In this document: one piece after another, positions 24,216 to 31,632 of the stretch
How the letters are laid out: every line of letters begins with the position of its first letter
Numbering within the stretch: position 1 is the first letter of the stretch
From: PALSA-1353 sp050012375
GTDB taxonomy: Bacteria; Planctomycetota; Phycisphaerae; Tepidisphaerales; Tepidisphaeraceae
Assembly (NCBI GenBank): GCA_050012375.1
Contig: JBEKHH010000007.1
Span: 1-64,000, forward strand
Length of the DNA: 64,000 nt
Direction: 5' to 3'
Notes under the pieces: generated by a model
What the model was told of the DNA's origin: nothing
The model's database searches: none
What the model saw: the letters and a program-made list of their open reading frames with translations, nothing else
Made by a program: the position numbers and the translations under genes

Positions 24216-26858
24216 ATGCTACGCATCATCCAAAACAATTCCGCCGCCGGGGCCATGAGCTATTACAGCACGGCGGACTATTACAGCGAGGGACAAGAGC
24301 TACTCGGACAGTGGCGCGGGCACGGTGCCGAGCGTCTTGGGCTGGCCGGTGGCATCGACAAGGCGACGTGGGACGCCCTGTGCGACAACCGTGATCCGAC
24401 GACCGGCTTGCCTCTCACTGCCCGGCGCAATCAAGAACGAACGGTGGGCTACGACTTTAACTTCCATGTCCCAAAAAGCGTATCCGTGCTCTACGGTCTG
24501 ACGCGGGACGAGCGGATTCTGGATGCGTTCCAAACCTCCGTCGATGAGACGATGCGGGACATTGAACGGGAAATGAAAACCCGCGTGCGGGTGAACGCTA
24601 AGAATGAGGAACGCACGACCGGCAACATGGCCTGGGGCGAGTTCACGCATTTCACGTCACGGCCAGTGGATGGCGTACCCGATCCCCACCTCCATGCCCA
24701 TTGCTTCGTTTTCAACGCGACGTTCGACGAAAACGAAAACCGCTGGAAGGCGGGCCAGTTCCGGGAACTCAAGCGTGATGCCCCTTTCTTTGAGGCGGCG
24801 TTTCACTCTCGGTTTGCTCGGCGTGTCGAAGAATTGGGATTGCCGGTTGAACGCACGAAAACCGGCTGGGAGTTGCAGGGTATCCCCAAATCCGTCGTCC
24901 GGACTTTTTCACGCCGGACGGCGCAGATTGAGCAAACCGCAAAAGAGGCGGGCATTACCGACCCGGCGGAAAAAGACACGCTGGGGGCCAGGACACGGGA
25001 TAGCAAAAAGAAGGATATGCCATTCGCGGATTTACAGCGGGAATGGCGGTCCCGTCTCTCTGGCGATGATCAGGACGCGATTGGTAGGGTCGCCGCAAAC
25101 ATCGGCGGTCAGGCGATTCCGGAAGATCCCGCATTGGCGAAAGACGCCGTGACTTTTGCCGCCGATCATTGCTTTGAACGCAATTCAGTGGTGCCGGAGC
25201 GGGTTGTTTTGGCGAAGGCGCTCAAGCATGGGGTAGGGAAGGCGAGTTTTGAATCGGTGGATTCGGCATTTCGGAAACACGATCTGGTTTTCGGTGAACG
25301 GGATGGCCGGAAGCTGGTGACTTCGGAAGACGTGCTGCTGGAAGAAACGCGGATGCTGAAATTTGCCCGCGATGGCCGTGGCACCTGCCAGCGACTTGGC
25401 AACGGGCCGCATTACTTCAACGATGCCAAGCTCAACGCCGGGCAACGTCGGGCGGTCGAGCATGTGCTTAATTCATCGGATCGGGTGATCATCATCAATG
25501 GTGCTGCCGGCGTCGGCAAAACCACCATGATGCGTGAGGCGGTGGACGCAATCGAAGCGGGTGGAAGCAAAGTCTTCGCGTTTGCACCCTCCGCCGACGC
25601 CAGCCGGGGCGTCTTGGCCAGTGAGGGATTTGAGAATGCGGACACGGTTGCCCGGCTGCTGGTCGATGAAAAACTCCAGCAAAGCATCAAAGATCAGGTC
25701 ATCTGGATTGATGAGGCTGGGCTGATTGGAACCAAAACGATTGGCCAGGTCTTCGACTTAGCCGACAAACTCGATGCCCGCGTGATTCTCTCCGGCGACC
25801 GTAGGCAGCACGGATCGGTCGAACATGGCGCGGCGTTGCGTTTGTTGGAAACTGAGGCCGGATGCCTTCCCGCTGAAATCCGGGACATTCAGCGGCAAAA
25901 AGGCGAATACAAGCAGGCGGTGCAATCGCTGAGCGATGGTCGCACCGAAAAGGGATTCCAGCAACTCGACCGTTTGGGCTGGGTCAAAGAGGTTCCCGCA
26001 AGCGAACGATATAAGGCCCTGGCCGACGATTACGTTGCAACCGTTGCCGCCGGGAAATCCGCTCTGGTTGTCAGCCCCACTCATGCCGAAGGCGAACGCA
26101 TTACGGGTCATATCCGCGAATCACTGAAGGATTTGGGGCGGGTGAATTCAGATGAACGCGAGGTTTCGATTCTGGAAAGATCGAACCTGACGCAAGCCGA
26201 GCGTGGCGACGCGGTGAATTATGCTCCCGGCGACGTGCTGGTATTTCAGCAGAATGGTAAGGGATATCGCAAGGGCGAGCGTATCGTTGCCGGGAATGGC
26301 GCGTTGCCGCTGGATCAGGCGAGCAAATTTCAGAAGTACCGCACTCGAACCATTACCATTGCTGAGGGCGATCTCCTCCGCGTCACGCAAAACGGAAAAA
26401 CCGCCGATGGCAAGCACCGGCTCAATAATGGCGCGCAATACAAGGTGGAAGGATTCACCCGGCAAGGCGACATCCGGCTCAACAATGGGTGGACCATCGA
26501 CAAAAACTTCGGGCATCTGGATTATGGGTATGTCGTCACCAGTCACGCGAGTCAGGGCAAGACGGTGGATCGGGTGTTCATCGGTCAATCGTCCGAATCG
26601 TTCCCCGCTTCGTCACGGGAGCAATTCTATGTGTCCGTTTCGCGTGCCCGGCAACAGGCGACGATTTACACCGATGACAAGGAATCGCTGCTTGATGCCG
26701 TCAGCCGTTCCGATGATCGGATGACGGCGACCGAGTTCGTGGCCGACCGCGAGTATCGGGAACGGGTTGCCCATCTCCATCGGATGGCGGCTCGGGCGCC
26801 CGAACGGAATGAACGCGAACGCACGCCGACACGCGAGGTGATCGAGTATGACAGATAA
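24216..26858 (+). CDS. MobF relaxase (TrwC/TraI family) with helicase domain
   Basis: The protein has 880 residues. The TrwC-type relaxase domain comes first: catalytic tyrosines Tyr16/Tyr17 in GAMSYYSTADYY and the metal-binding histidines His158, His160 and His162 in PDPHLHAHCF. The superfamily 1 helicase part follows, with Walker A at NGAAGVGKTT (Lys435), Walker B at VIWIDEAG, and the motif VILSGDRRQHGSVEHG. It would nick oriT and lead a single strand to the recipient. No coupling protein is encoded nearby, which points to mobilization by a helper. The next gene overlaps its 3' end by 11 bp. Confidence 0.92.
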   Translation: MLRIIQNNSAAGAMSYYSTADYYSEGQELLGQWRGHGAERLGLAGGIDKATWDALCDNRDPTTGLPLTARRNQERTVGYDFNFHVPKSVSVLYGLTRDERILDAFQTSVDETMRDIEREMKTRVRVNAKNEERTTGNMAWGEFTHFTSRPVDGVPDPHLHAHCFVFNATFDENENRWKAGQFRELKRDAPFFEAAFHSRFARRVEELGLPVERTKTGWELQGIPKSVVRTFSRRTAQIEQTAKEAGITDPAEKDTLGARTRDSKKKDMPFADLQREWRSRLSGDDQDAIGRVAANIGGQAIPEDPALAKDAVTFAADHCFERNSVVPERVVLAKALKHGVGKASFESVDSAFRKHDLVFGERDGRKLVTSEDVLLEETRMLKFARDGRGTCQRLGNGPHYFNDAKLNAGQRRAVEHVLNSSDRVIIINGAAGVGKTTMMREAVDAIEAGGSKVFAFAPSADASRGVLASEGFENADTVARLLVDEKLQQSIKDQVIWIDEAGLIGTKTIGQVFDLADKLDARVILSGDRRQHGSVEHGAALRLLETEAGCLPAEIRDIQRQKGEYKQAVQSLSDGRTEKGFQQLDRLGWVKEVPASERYKALADDYVATVAAGKSALVVSPTHAEGERITGHIRESLKDLGRVNSDEREVSILERSNLTQAERGDAVNYAPGDVLVFQQNGKGYRKGERIVAGNGALPLDQASKFQKYRTRTITIAEGDLLRVTQNGKTADGKHRLNNGAQYKVEGFTRQGDIRLNNGWTIDKNFGHLDYGYVVTSHASQGKTVDRVFIGQSSESFPASSREQFYVSVSRARQQATIYTDDKESLLDAVSRSDDRMTATEFVADREYRERVAHLHRMAARAPERNERERTPTREVIEYDR

Positions 26859-27261
26859 GTTTCTGCATCATCGCCCCGTTCGCGTGCTTGACGACAGATT
26901 TGATTCAGGCTCGTCTGCGGATTCCGGCAGCGTCGATGATTTTCATTCGTTTGGCTGGCTGCGGGGCATTCGGGAGCGGGCCACGATGCTCGAATTGCGC
27001 AAGAAATCCGGCGATGTCATGGCGATTGGCTATAGCTGGATTGAGCGTGTGGAATTCAATCCAACCGACGGGATCACATTGCACGTTCATGGCGACAAGA
27101 TTCGCATTAAAGGCCGAAATCTCAACGCCGAAGCTCGGCCCGAAGTGCGATTGTTTCAAGGAATCGCCCGTCATCGTGTGGCCTGGGTGCAGGAAGCGGA
27201 CAGGCCCAGCACCCTGAACGGTGATGAGCGGGCCACGATTGTCGAGGAAATTGCTTGGTGA
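26848..27261 (+). CDS. Uncharacterised protein coupled to the relaxase gene
   Basis: The protein has 137 residues. The N-terminal third is acidic and Ser-rich. The core is beta-rich (DVMAIGYSWIERVEFNPTDG, ITLHVHGDKIRIKGRNL), and the end is RHRVAWVQEADRPSTLNGDE then RATIVEEIAW. It overlaps the relaxase gene by 11 bp. A remnant of a homologue occupies the matching position in element A, so the gene belongs to the element's backbone. The function is unknown. Confidence 0.65.
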   Translation: MTDKFLHHRPVRVLDDRFDSGSSADSGSVDDFHSFGWLRGIRERATMLELRKKSGDVMAIGYSWIERVEFNPTDGITLHVHGDKIRIKGRNLNAEARPEVRLFQGIARHRVAWVQEADRPSTLNGDERATIVEEIAW

Positions 27262-27357
27262 CGCGGGTGCGAATCTTATCACTTTGATTCGTCGGGAAAG
27301 AAGACCCTTGGCAAGCACGGAATTCTACAATGTGTTTACCCGAGTGCTCGGCATGCC

Positions 27358-27654
27358 TCACCCATTCTCTTCTCGGCAGTTAAGCTTATGTGAAAGCGCA
27401 TGGATCGCTTTTCGAACGCGAGTCGTGTCACCATGATGGCGTTCGTCAAACCGTTCACCGCTTCGCTCAGCCAAGCCCGAAATCATGCTGGAAAGCTTCA
27501 GCACTTCACCCGCAATGTTCTTCGGAACTGACCGCGCGCACCATTCCTCAACCGCAGCCAATGACGCGCCAGTCAGCTCGGGCAACCGGTCATTTTGATT
27601 GACGACGCTTAGTAACGCTCGCTCGGCCTCAATTTTTTTTAGAAACGCCTTCAT
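27358..27654 (-). CDS. Small helical protein, last gene of the pentapeptide/NTase cassette
   Basis: The protein has 98 residues, all predicted helical and charged (FLKKIEAERALLSVVNQNDR, SLAAVEEWCARSV, IAGEVLKLSSMISGLAERSG). It overlaps the upstream nucleotidyltransferase gene by 26 bp and so is probably co-translated with it. The size and position recall the small partner of MNT-type nucleotidyltransferases, but the HEPN RX4-6H motif is not evident. Confidence 0.55.
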   Translation of the reverse strand: MKAFLKKIEAERALLSVVNQNDRLPELTGASLAAVEEWCARSVPKNIAGEVLKLSSMISGLAERSGERFDERHHGDTTRVRKAIHALSHKLNCREENG

Positions 27655-28279
27655 TCAGCATCTCCTCTATTTTCATGGCCCATCGGCTCAACTCTGGCAA
27701 TCGCCTTATGCATTTTTCAAGACTACCGTTAGGGATCGGACTCCTCAAGCCCCGTGTTGAGGCGCGCCTGCACTCGCAGAGTAAATTGTAGATACGTTTC
27801 GAAATCGGAAAACGAGGAGTCTCAATAAGAAACGGACTCACTCTGGAAAACATAAATCGTGCTTGCAGCGTCGGCAATGCCGCCATTGCAATATCTCTAC
27901 AAGCCATTCCAAGCAAGCCGAATTCATAGGTCGGTGAGCGTGATCGCGAGAGCAGTTCTTTAATAGCTCCATCCAAGACTATACGCAAAGACGAGACCTC
28001 TTCGCGACCTCCGGTATACGGCGCGGGTCTGCCAAGCTGCTCAAGAAGCCCTCGCCCCTTCGGAATAAATACCGGAACGGCTTCACAATACAGATGCCAC
28101 GCAAAGAGAGTGCCTCGTTTGAAAAGAGATCTAAGCCTGTCACGGGAATATACGGACCAGTCGTTCGGGAATTGCGTGGCCTCATTGGGCGCAGCAATTA
28201 CCAATACATCCACGTCCGATCCCGGGTCAACTTCGCATCGAACGATCGACCCAAAAATGTATATTTCAGTTGTAATCAT
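27629..28279 (-). CDS. MNT-type nucleotidyltransferase
   Basis: The protein has 216 residues from the ATG at 28279, which overlaps the upstream stop by 4 bp. The polymerase-beta-type motif is GS-x10-D-x-D: Gly10-Ser11 in YIFGSIVRCE and Asp22/Asp24 in PGSDVDVLVI. The remainder is helical with an Arg-rich part (ELLSRSRSPTYEFGLLGMAC). Such enzymes add nucleotides to RNA, proteins or small molecules, and some act in toxin-antitoxin or defence modules. The pairing with a membrane pentapeptide protein is unusual. Confidence 0.75.
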   Translation of the reverse strand: MITTEIYIFGSIVRCEVDPGSDVDVLVIAAPNEATQFPNDWSVYSRDRLRSLFKRGTLFAWHLYCEAVPVFIPKGRGLLEQLGRPAPYTGGREEVSSLRIVLDGAIKELLSRSRSPTYEFGLLGMACRDIAMAALPTLQARFMFSRVSPFLIETPRFPISKRIYNLLCECRRASTRGLRSPIPNGSLEKCIRRLPELSRWAMKIEEMLNEGVSKKN

Positions 28280-29088
28280 CGCTTGGAAAACCGACGAACG
28301 AGGACTGTTACAAATAGGCCAGTCAACAGTAGGCGAATCGCGGTGACCGCTCCGAAAAAGAAGGGAGTGAAATCCACACCTTTGTATGTCCCCCATAACA
28401 GGGTAAAGGCATCAGAGAAGACGCCCCTAAATGGCCTGCCTTGAACGGCGCCCCAGACGACAACAACAAGATACACCAACATTAGGAGCCGAAGTAATTT
28501 GGGAAGCGATTCCCCATGTCCCCAGACAAAATCAGTAATCTTAAACCATGCGTAATTGGCCACGCTTTGGGCGCGTGCAACACCGCGATATTTGCGTCGA
28601 TAGTACGATTGTCGCGAAAACGCTGCGTTGTACAGGTGCGTCTTGGTCGCCTGCAACTCGGCGAGAATCGCCGCGTTCACACCCTTGGAATCCCCGACCT
28701 GAGCGTAATTAACCCGTAGCGCGCGAGCGAGTTCAAGCGCGACGTTTTCATAACCCGGCATATTCCGCTGAATGATACTCTCGTGAACAACGGTATTTGA
28801 AAAACGGCAATAACTGAAATCACAGCCTTCAAACGAGCTGCCCCGTAAGTTCGAATTCCGGAAAACCGCTCCCGTAAAATTGCAGTTGTCAAATTTGCAG
28901 TCCCTGAAATAACAATCTTCGAAAATAACGTACTTAAACTGTAGGTCTTTGAAAACGCCACCCTTGCAACTCACAGTCTCAAAGATATGACGGTCAAAAC
29001 TGACGCCATTTAGGACCGACGGCATCGCCACATCCGTAAATCTCGGTCTCGTTGCCACGGGAAAACTTGGCACTGGTGCATCAATCAT
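28276..29088 (-). CDS. Pentapeptide-repeat protein with two-helix, pore-loop-like membrane end
   Basis: The protein has 270 residues. Residues 29-106 are pentapeptide repeats (FKDLQFKYVIFEDCYFRDCK, FDNCNFTGAVFRNSNLRGSS). A helical linker follows. The C-terminus has two hydrophobic helices (about 198-215 and 245-265) around a re-entrant-like stretch (FSDAFTLLWGTYKGVDFTP). The layout matches two-helix potassium channels, where that stretch would carry TxGYGDFTP; here it reads TYKGVDFTP, so the filter is altered. It is the first gene of a three-gene coupled operon. Confidence 0.7.
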   Translation of the reverse strand: MIDAPVPSFPVATRPRFTDVAMPSVLNGVSFDRHIFETVSCKGGVFKDLQFKYVIFEDCYFRDCKFDNCNFTGAVFRNSNLRGSSFEGCDFSYCRFSNTVVHESIIQRNMPGYENVALELARALRVNYAQVGDSKGVNAAILAELQATKTHLYNAAFSRQSYYRRKYRGVARAQSVANYAWFKITDFVWGHGESLPKLLRLLMLVYLVVVVWGAVQGRPFRGVFSDAFTLLWGTYKGVDFTPFFFGAVTAIRLLLTGLFVTVLVRRFSKR

Positions 29089-29160
29089 AAAATGATCGCT
29101 CCTTCACAAGAGACGCCCGCAACATTTTACCTGTTCGCCAAATCCTGATCCAATTTGGCT

Positions 29161-29820
29161 TTAGAGCTTGTGACAGCAGACTCCGCGGCCGTTAATGAGC
29201 CGTCGCACAGATGTCCTTCCGATGCGGAGACGCTTGGCAATCTGGCTTTTGCTGATTCCCGAATGAAACAGCCTGTTCACTTCATCCGCAAGTAATTTCA
29301 CCGTCGCGGGCCTGCCGTGCGGCTTGCCGTTCTTTCTGGCCTCGGCGATGCCCGCCTTGACGCGATCCCGAAGGATGTCCCGCTCGTATTGAGCAAACAC
29401 CGCCAGCATCCCCGCCATTGCCTGGCCGCTCGGCGTCGTGAAATCCAACGAATCATTCAGCGACACAAAATTCACGCCGACAGCGTGTAATTCCTTCAAC
29501 GTCGTTACGAGGTCGAGCAACGATCGGCCCCAACGGTCGAGCTTCCAGACCAGGACAATATCAACCTCCCGTCGTATCGCGGCCCGCAGAACGTCATTGC
29601 GGGCCGGTCGATCCTTGGCTCCGCTTCCGACTTCCTCAATCTGCATGGCAACCGTCCAGCCCCGTCGCTCGGCATATTCCCGCATCGCCGAAATTTGCAA
29701 TGGCAATGTCTGCTGGTCGTGAGTCGAAACGCGTGCATACAGCCCGACGCGTAAACGGTCGCTCACCCCCTGGCCAAAAACCTCCCCCTGATTTCCGGTC
29801 ATCACCCCTCGACAAATCAA
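29161..29820 (-). CDS. Serine recombinase (resolvase/invertase family)
   Basis: The protein has 219 residues; a later start at 29802 is possible. The catalytic Ser32 lies in VGLYARVSTHDQQ. The family core is VLVWKLDRWGRSLLDLVTTL, then SLNDSLDFTTPSGQAMAGML and AQYERDILRDRVKAGIAEAR. A C-terminal helix-turn-helix (SGISKSQIAKRLRIGRTSVRRLI) binds DNA. The length fits a resolvase, not a large serine integrase. It might resolve element multimers or exchange the neighbouring cargo. Element A carries a fragment of a homologue in the same position. Confidence 0.9.
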   Translation of the reverse strand: MICRGVMTGNQGEVFGQGVSDRLRVGLYARVSTHDQQTLPLQISAMREYAERRGWTVAMQIEEVGSGAKDRPARNDVLRAAIRREVDIVLVWKLDRWGRSLLDLVTTLKELHAVGVNFVSLNDSLDFTTPSGQAMAGMLAVFAQYERDILRDRVKAGIAEARKNGKPHGRPATVKLLADEVNRLFHSGISKSQIAKRLRIGRTSVRRLINGRGVCCHKL

Positions 29821-29921
29821 CTGCTTGCAAAAATCCCTTTACACCGGCCAAAAACTATAGTTTATGGTCAGGTCAGGGCGTATCACGATTCAGCGAAGGG
29901 GACAAGAGAATTTCTAGCCGC

Positions 29922-30362
29922 ATGGAAAACCTGCTCACGATTACACTGGAAGCCCACAACGACGACCTTAATCATCACCGCCACTATGAAATCACGGTTG
30001 GCCGGGATTTGCTCGACGATTGGACGCTAAGCATTCGCTACGGTCGCGTCGGCGGCGGATATCAAACGCAAAAGTTTGCCGGGAAAGACGAGGATCACAT
30101 TCGGGCCATTGTCCGCGAACGCCTGCGGCGTCGGCGTTCGGCCCCAAAACGAATCGGATGTGCGTACCGGGTCACGATATTCGATACCGTTGCGGAATTC
30201 GACGCATCTGCCTGGCTACCGGATGATTCGATTGTCTTTCTTCCTGAACCATCTTTTTCCATGCCCCCGATGGCGGACAAAATTGCTTTCAGCGGAGCGA
30301 AGCGGGGTCAAGGTGGAACCGTCGGAGAAGGGGACCCGTGTACGCACGGGGTAGCACCTTGA
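29922..30362 (+). CDS. WGR-like domain protein
   Basis: The protein has 146 residues. The core HYEITVGRDLLDDWTLSIRYGRVGGGYQTQ, then DHIRAIVRERLRRRRSAPKR and IGCAYRV, matches the WGR fold (Trp-Gly-Arg-like YGRVG) found in nucleic-acid-binding and PARP-like proteins. The start at 29922 precedes the domain by about 20 residues. The last 30 codons run into sequence next to the junction repeat and may be a recent extension. Its role in the element is unknown. Confidence 0.65.
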   Translation: MENLLTITLEAHNDDLNHHRHYEITVGRDLLDDWTLSIRYGRVGGGYQTQKFAGKDEDHIRAIVRERLRRRRSAPKRIGCAYRVTIFDTVAEFDASAWLPDDSIVFLPEPSFSMPPMADKIAFSGAKRGQGGTVGEGDPCTHGVAP

Positions 30363-30407
30363 GGCCGATTCGTGGAGCGTACAATGTCGGAATTGGGGGC
30401 AGGGAAA
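30356..30407. repeat. Junction repeat next to the toxin-antitoxin slot (copy B)
   Basis: This is the counterpart of 18221-18273. The VapC-like gene ends 18 bp beyond it. In element A the ParE-like gene ends 4 bp beyond the corresponding repeat. Confidence 0.75.
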
Positions 30408-30424
30408 TCTTTGTATCCCAGCCG

Positions 30425-30838
30425 TTAGGGCTGTTCTGGAACAATACCGAACGCACCACCATCTGCGAGCCGGTATACGCGGAAGTCGCTATCCAGAGTA
30501 AACACGTCCCGATCACCCAACGTTTCCGCTATTGACACGAGCGAGGCATCTGCAAGGTCCATCGGGACATTCTGATAACGGTTCATCAACACCGCCATCT
30601 GCCTGCGTTCGATGTCGCTGTGCTCGTGCAATCGAACAATGCCCCGGTTTAGCAAAGCCCAAAGGTGCTCTTGTAGTGGGAATCCGCCAATGCGTCCGAC
30701 AAGGTACATCGCTTCGACGAAACATGCCCAGGTCGAAATGACCGGCACCGTAGCGGCTTCCAATATGGCCTGACAACGTGCGTGAGTCGGTTGGTTCCGG
30801 TCGCAGAGGGACACGAGCGGCCCCGCGTCAATGAGCAT
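30425..30838 (-). CDS. VapC-like PIN-domain toxin
   Basis: The protein has 137 residues. The acidic PIN residues are in place: Asp4 in LIDAGPLVSL, Glu42 in CFVEAMYL, Asp97 in MDLADASLV, and Asp116/Asp118 in FTLDSDF. Such toxins are ribonucleases that cut tRNA or rRNA. The start overlaps the antitoxin stop by 1 bp (TAATG), so expression is coupled. Confidence 0.85.
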   Translation of the reverse strand: MLIDAGPLVSLCDRNQPTHARCQAILEAATVPVISTWACFVEAMYLVGRIGGFPLQEHLWALLNRGIVRLHEHSDIERRQMAVLMNRYQNVPMDLADASLVSIAETLGDRDVFTLDSDFRVYRLADGGAFGIVPEQP

Positions 30839-31101
30839 TAAAGCACCAGCCCCTGCTTGCGGAATTTTTCAATCAACGCATCGCCGAAGGCGTTGGCCTT
30901 GGCAGCATTTGGCGGCTTGACTTGCAGGGCGTCCCCTTCCGCCAGCCAGCGGCGAATTTCATTCAGCATCGAAGGGACCGCACCGCGATCATCGGAAAGC
31001 ACGGTCACGCGGACACGCTGACCGGCAAACTGGTCGGGATGCCGGATCAGCTCTTCCCACTGCCCTTCGACTTGATTTAGTTGGTTGGAATTTGCGGCCA
31101 T
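30838..31101 (-). CDS. Antitoxin partner of the PIN toxin
   Basis: The protein has 87 residues from 31101; a start at 31128 is also possible. The N-terminus contains HPDQFAGQRVRVTVL, a short beta-rich motif seen in small antitoxin-like proteins of this kind. The C-terminus NAFGDALIEKFRKQGLVL is a helix that could bind the toxin. It precedes the toxin gene. It is divergent from the AlpA-type gene, with about 270 bp between the starts. Confidence 0.7.
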   Translation of the reverse strand: MAANSNQLNQVEGQWEELIRHPDQFAGQRVRVTVLSDDRGAVPSMLNEIRRWLAEGDALQVKPPNAAKANAFGDALIEKFRKQGLVL

Positions 31102-31368
31102 ATCGGGATTGTAACATGGGAATTTCATCCTTGCAGCAGGTTTTTTAGCAGAAAAACGACCCGAACAGGCACACGGCATTTCACGCCGTCCGGAGATTTG
31201 CCGGTCTATTCAGGTCGATTGCGGATTTTCAGTGAAAGATTTATGCCTCTCGACGCAATATGTTTGTAGCGTGTTCTGCGGCCACAGGCCGCATTCGACA
31301 ATCAAATACAATCAATGCACGCGCGGTCAGGACGTATATACCCGCGCGAAAACTTTACGGGAGTTCCA

Positions 31369-31587
31369 ATGTCAACAGTTTTGATTCACAATCGCGGGCC
31401 AGATCATCCGCCGCAGTTGCTTACGCTCGCAATGATTCGGCAGCACTATTTGCCGATTGCCGCTCGCACGATTTTCCGGATGATTTCTTCGGGGCGATTT
31501 CCGAAGGCCGATATCGGTATCGGTGGTAAAATACGCCTGTGGAAGCGTGAGACGATAGAGGCATGGATCGCCGCGAACGCGGGGTAA
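31369..31587 (+). CDS. AlpA/Xis-type helix-turn-helix protein
   Basis: The protein has 72 residues. The core YLPIAARTIFRMISSGRFPKADIGIGGKIRLWKRETIEAWI is a MerR-like winged helix of the kind found in AlpA activators and excisionases. The start at 31369 has GGGAG upstream. The integrase gene begins 45 bp downstream, so it probably helps control excision. Confidence 0.8.
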   Translation: MSTVLIHNRGPDHPPQLLTLAMIRQHYLPIAARTIFRMISSGRFPKADIGIGGKIRLWKRETIEAWIAANAG

Positions 31588-31632
31588 TGACCTTCCTGCG
31601 TTCGCTACGACTTTTCCGAAAGCAGGAATATT

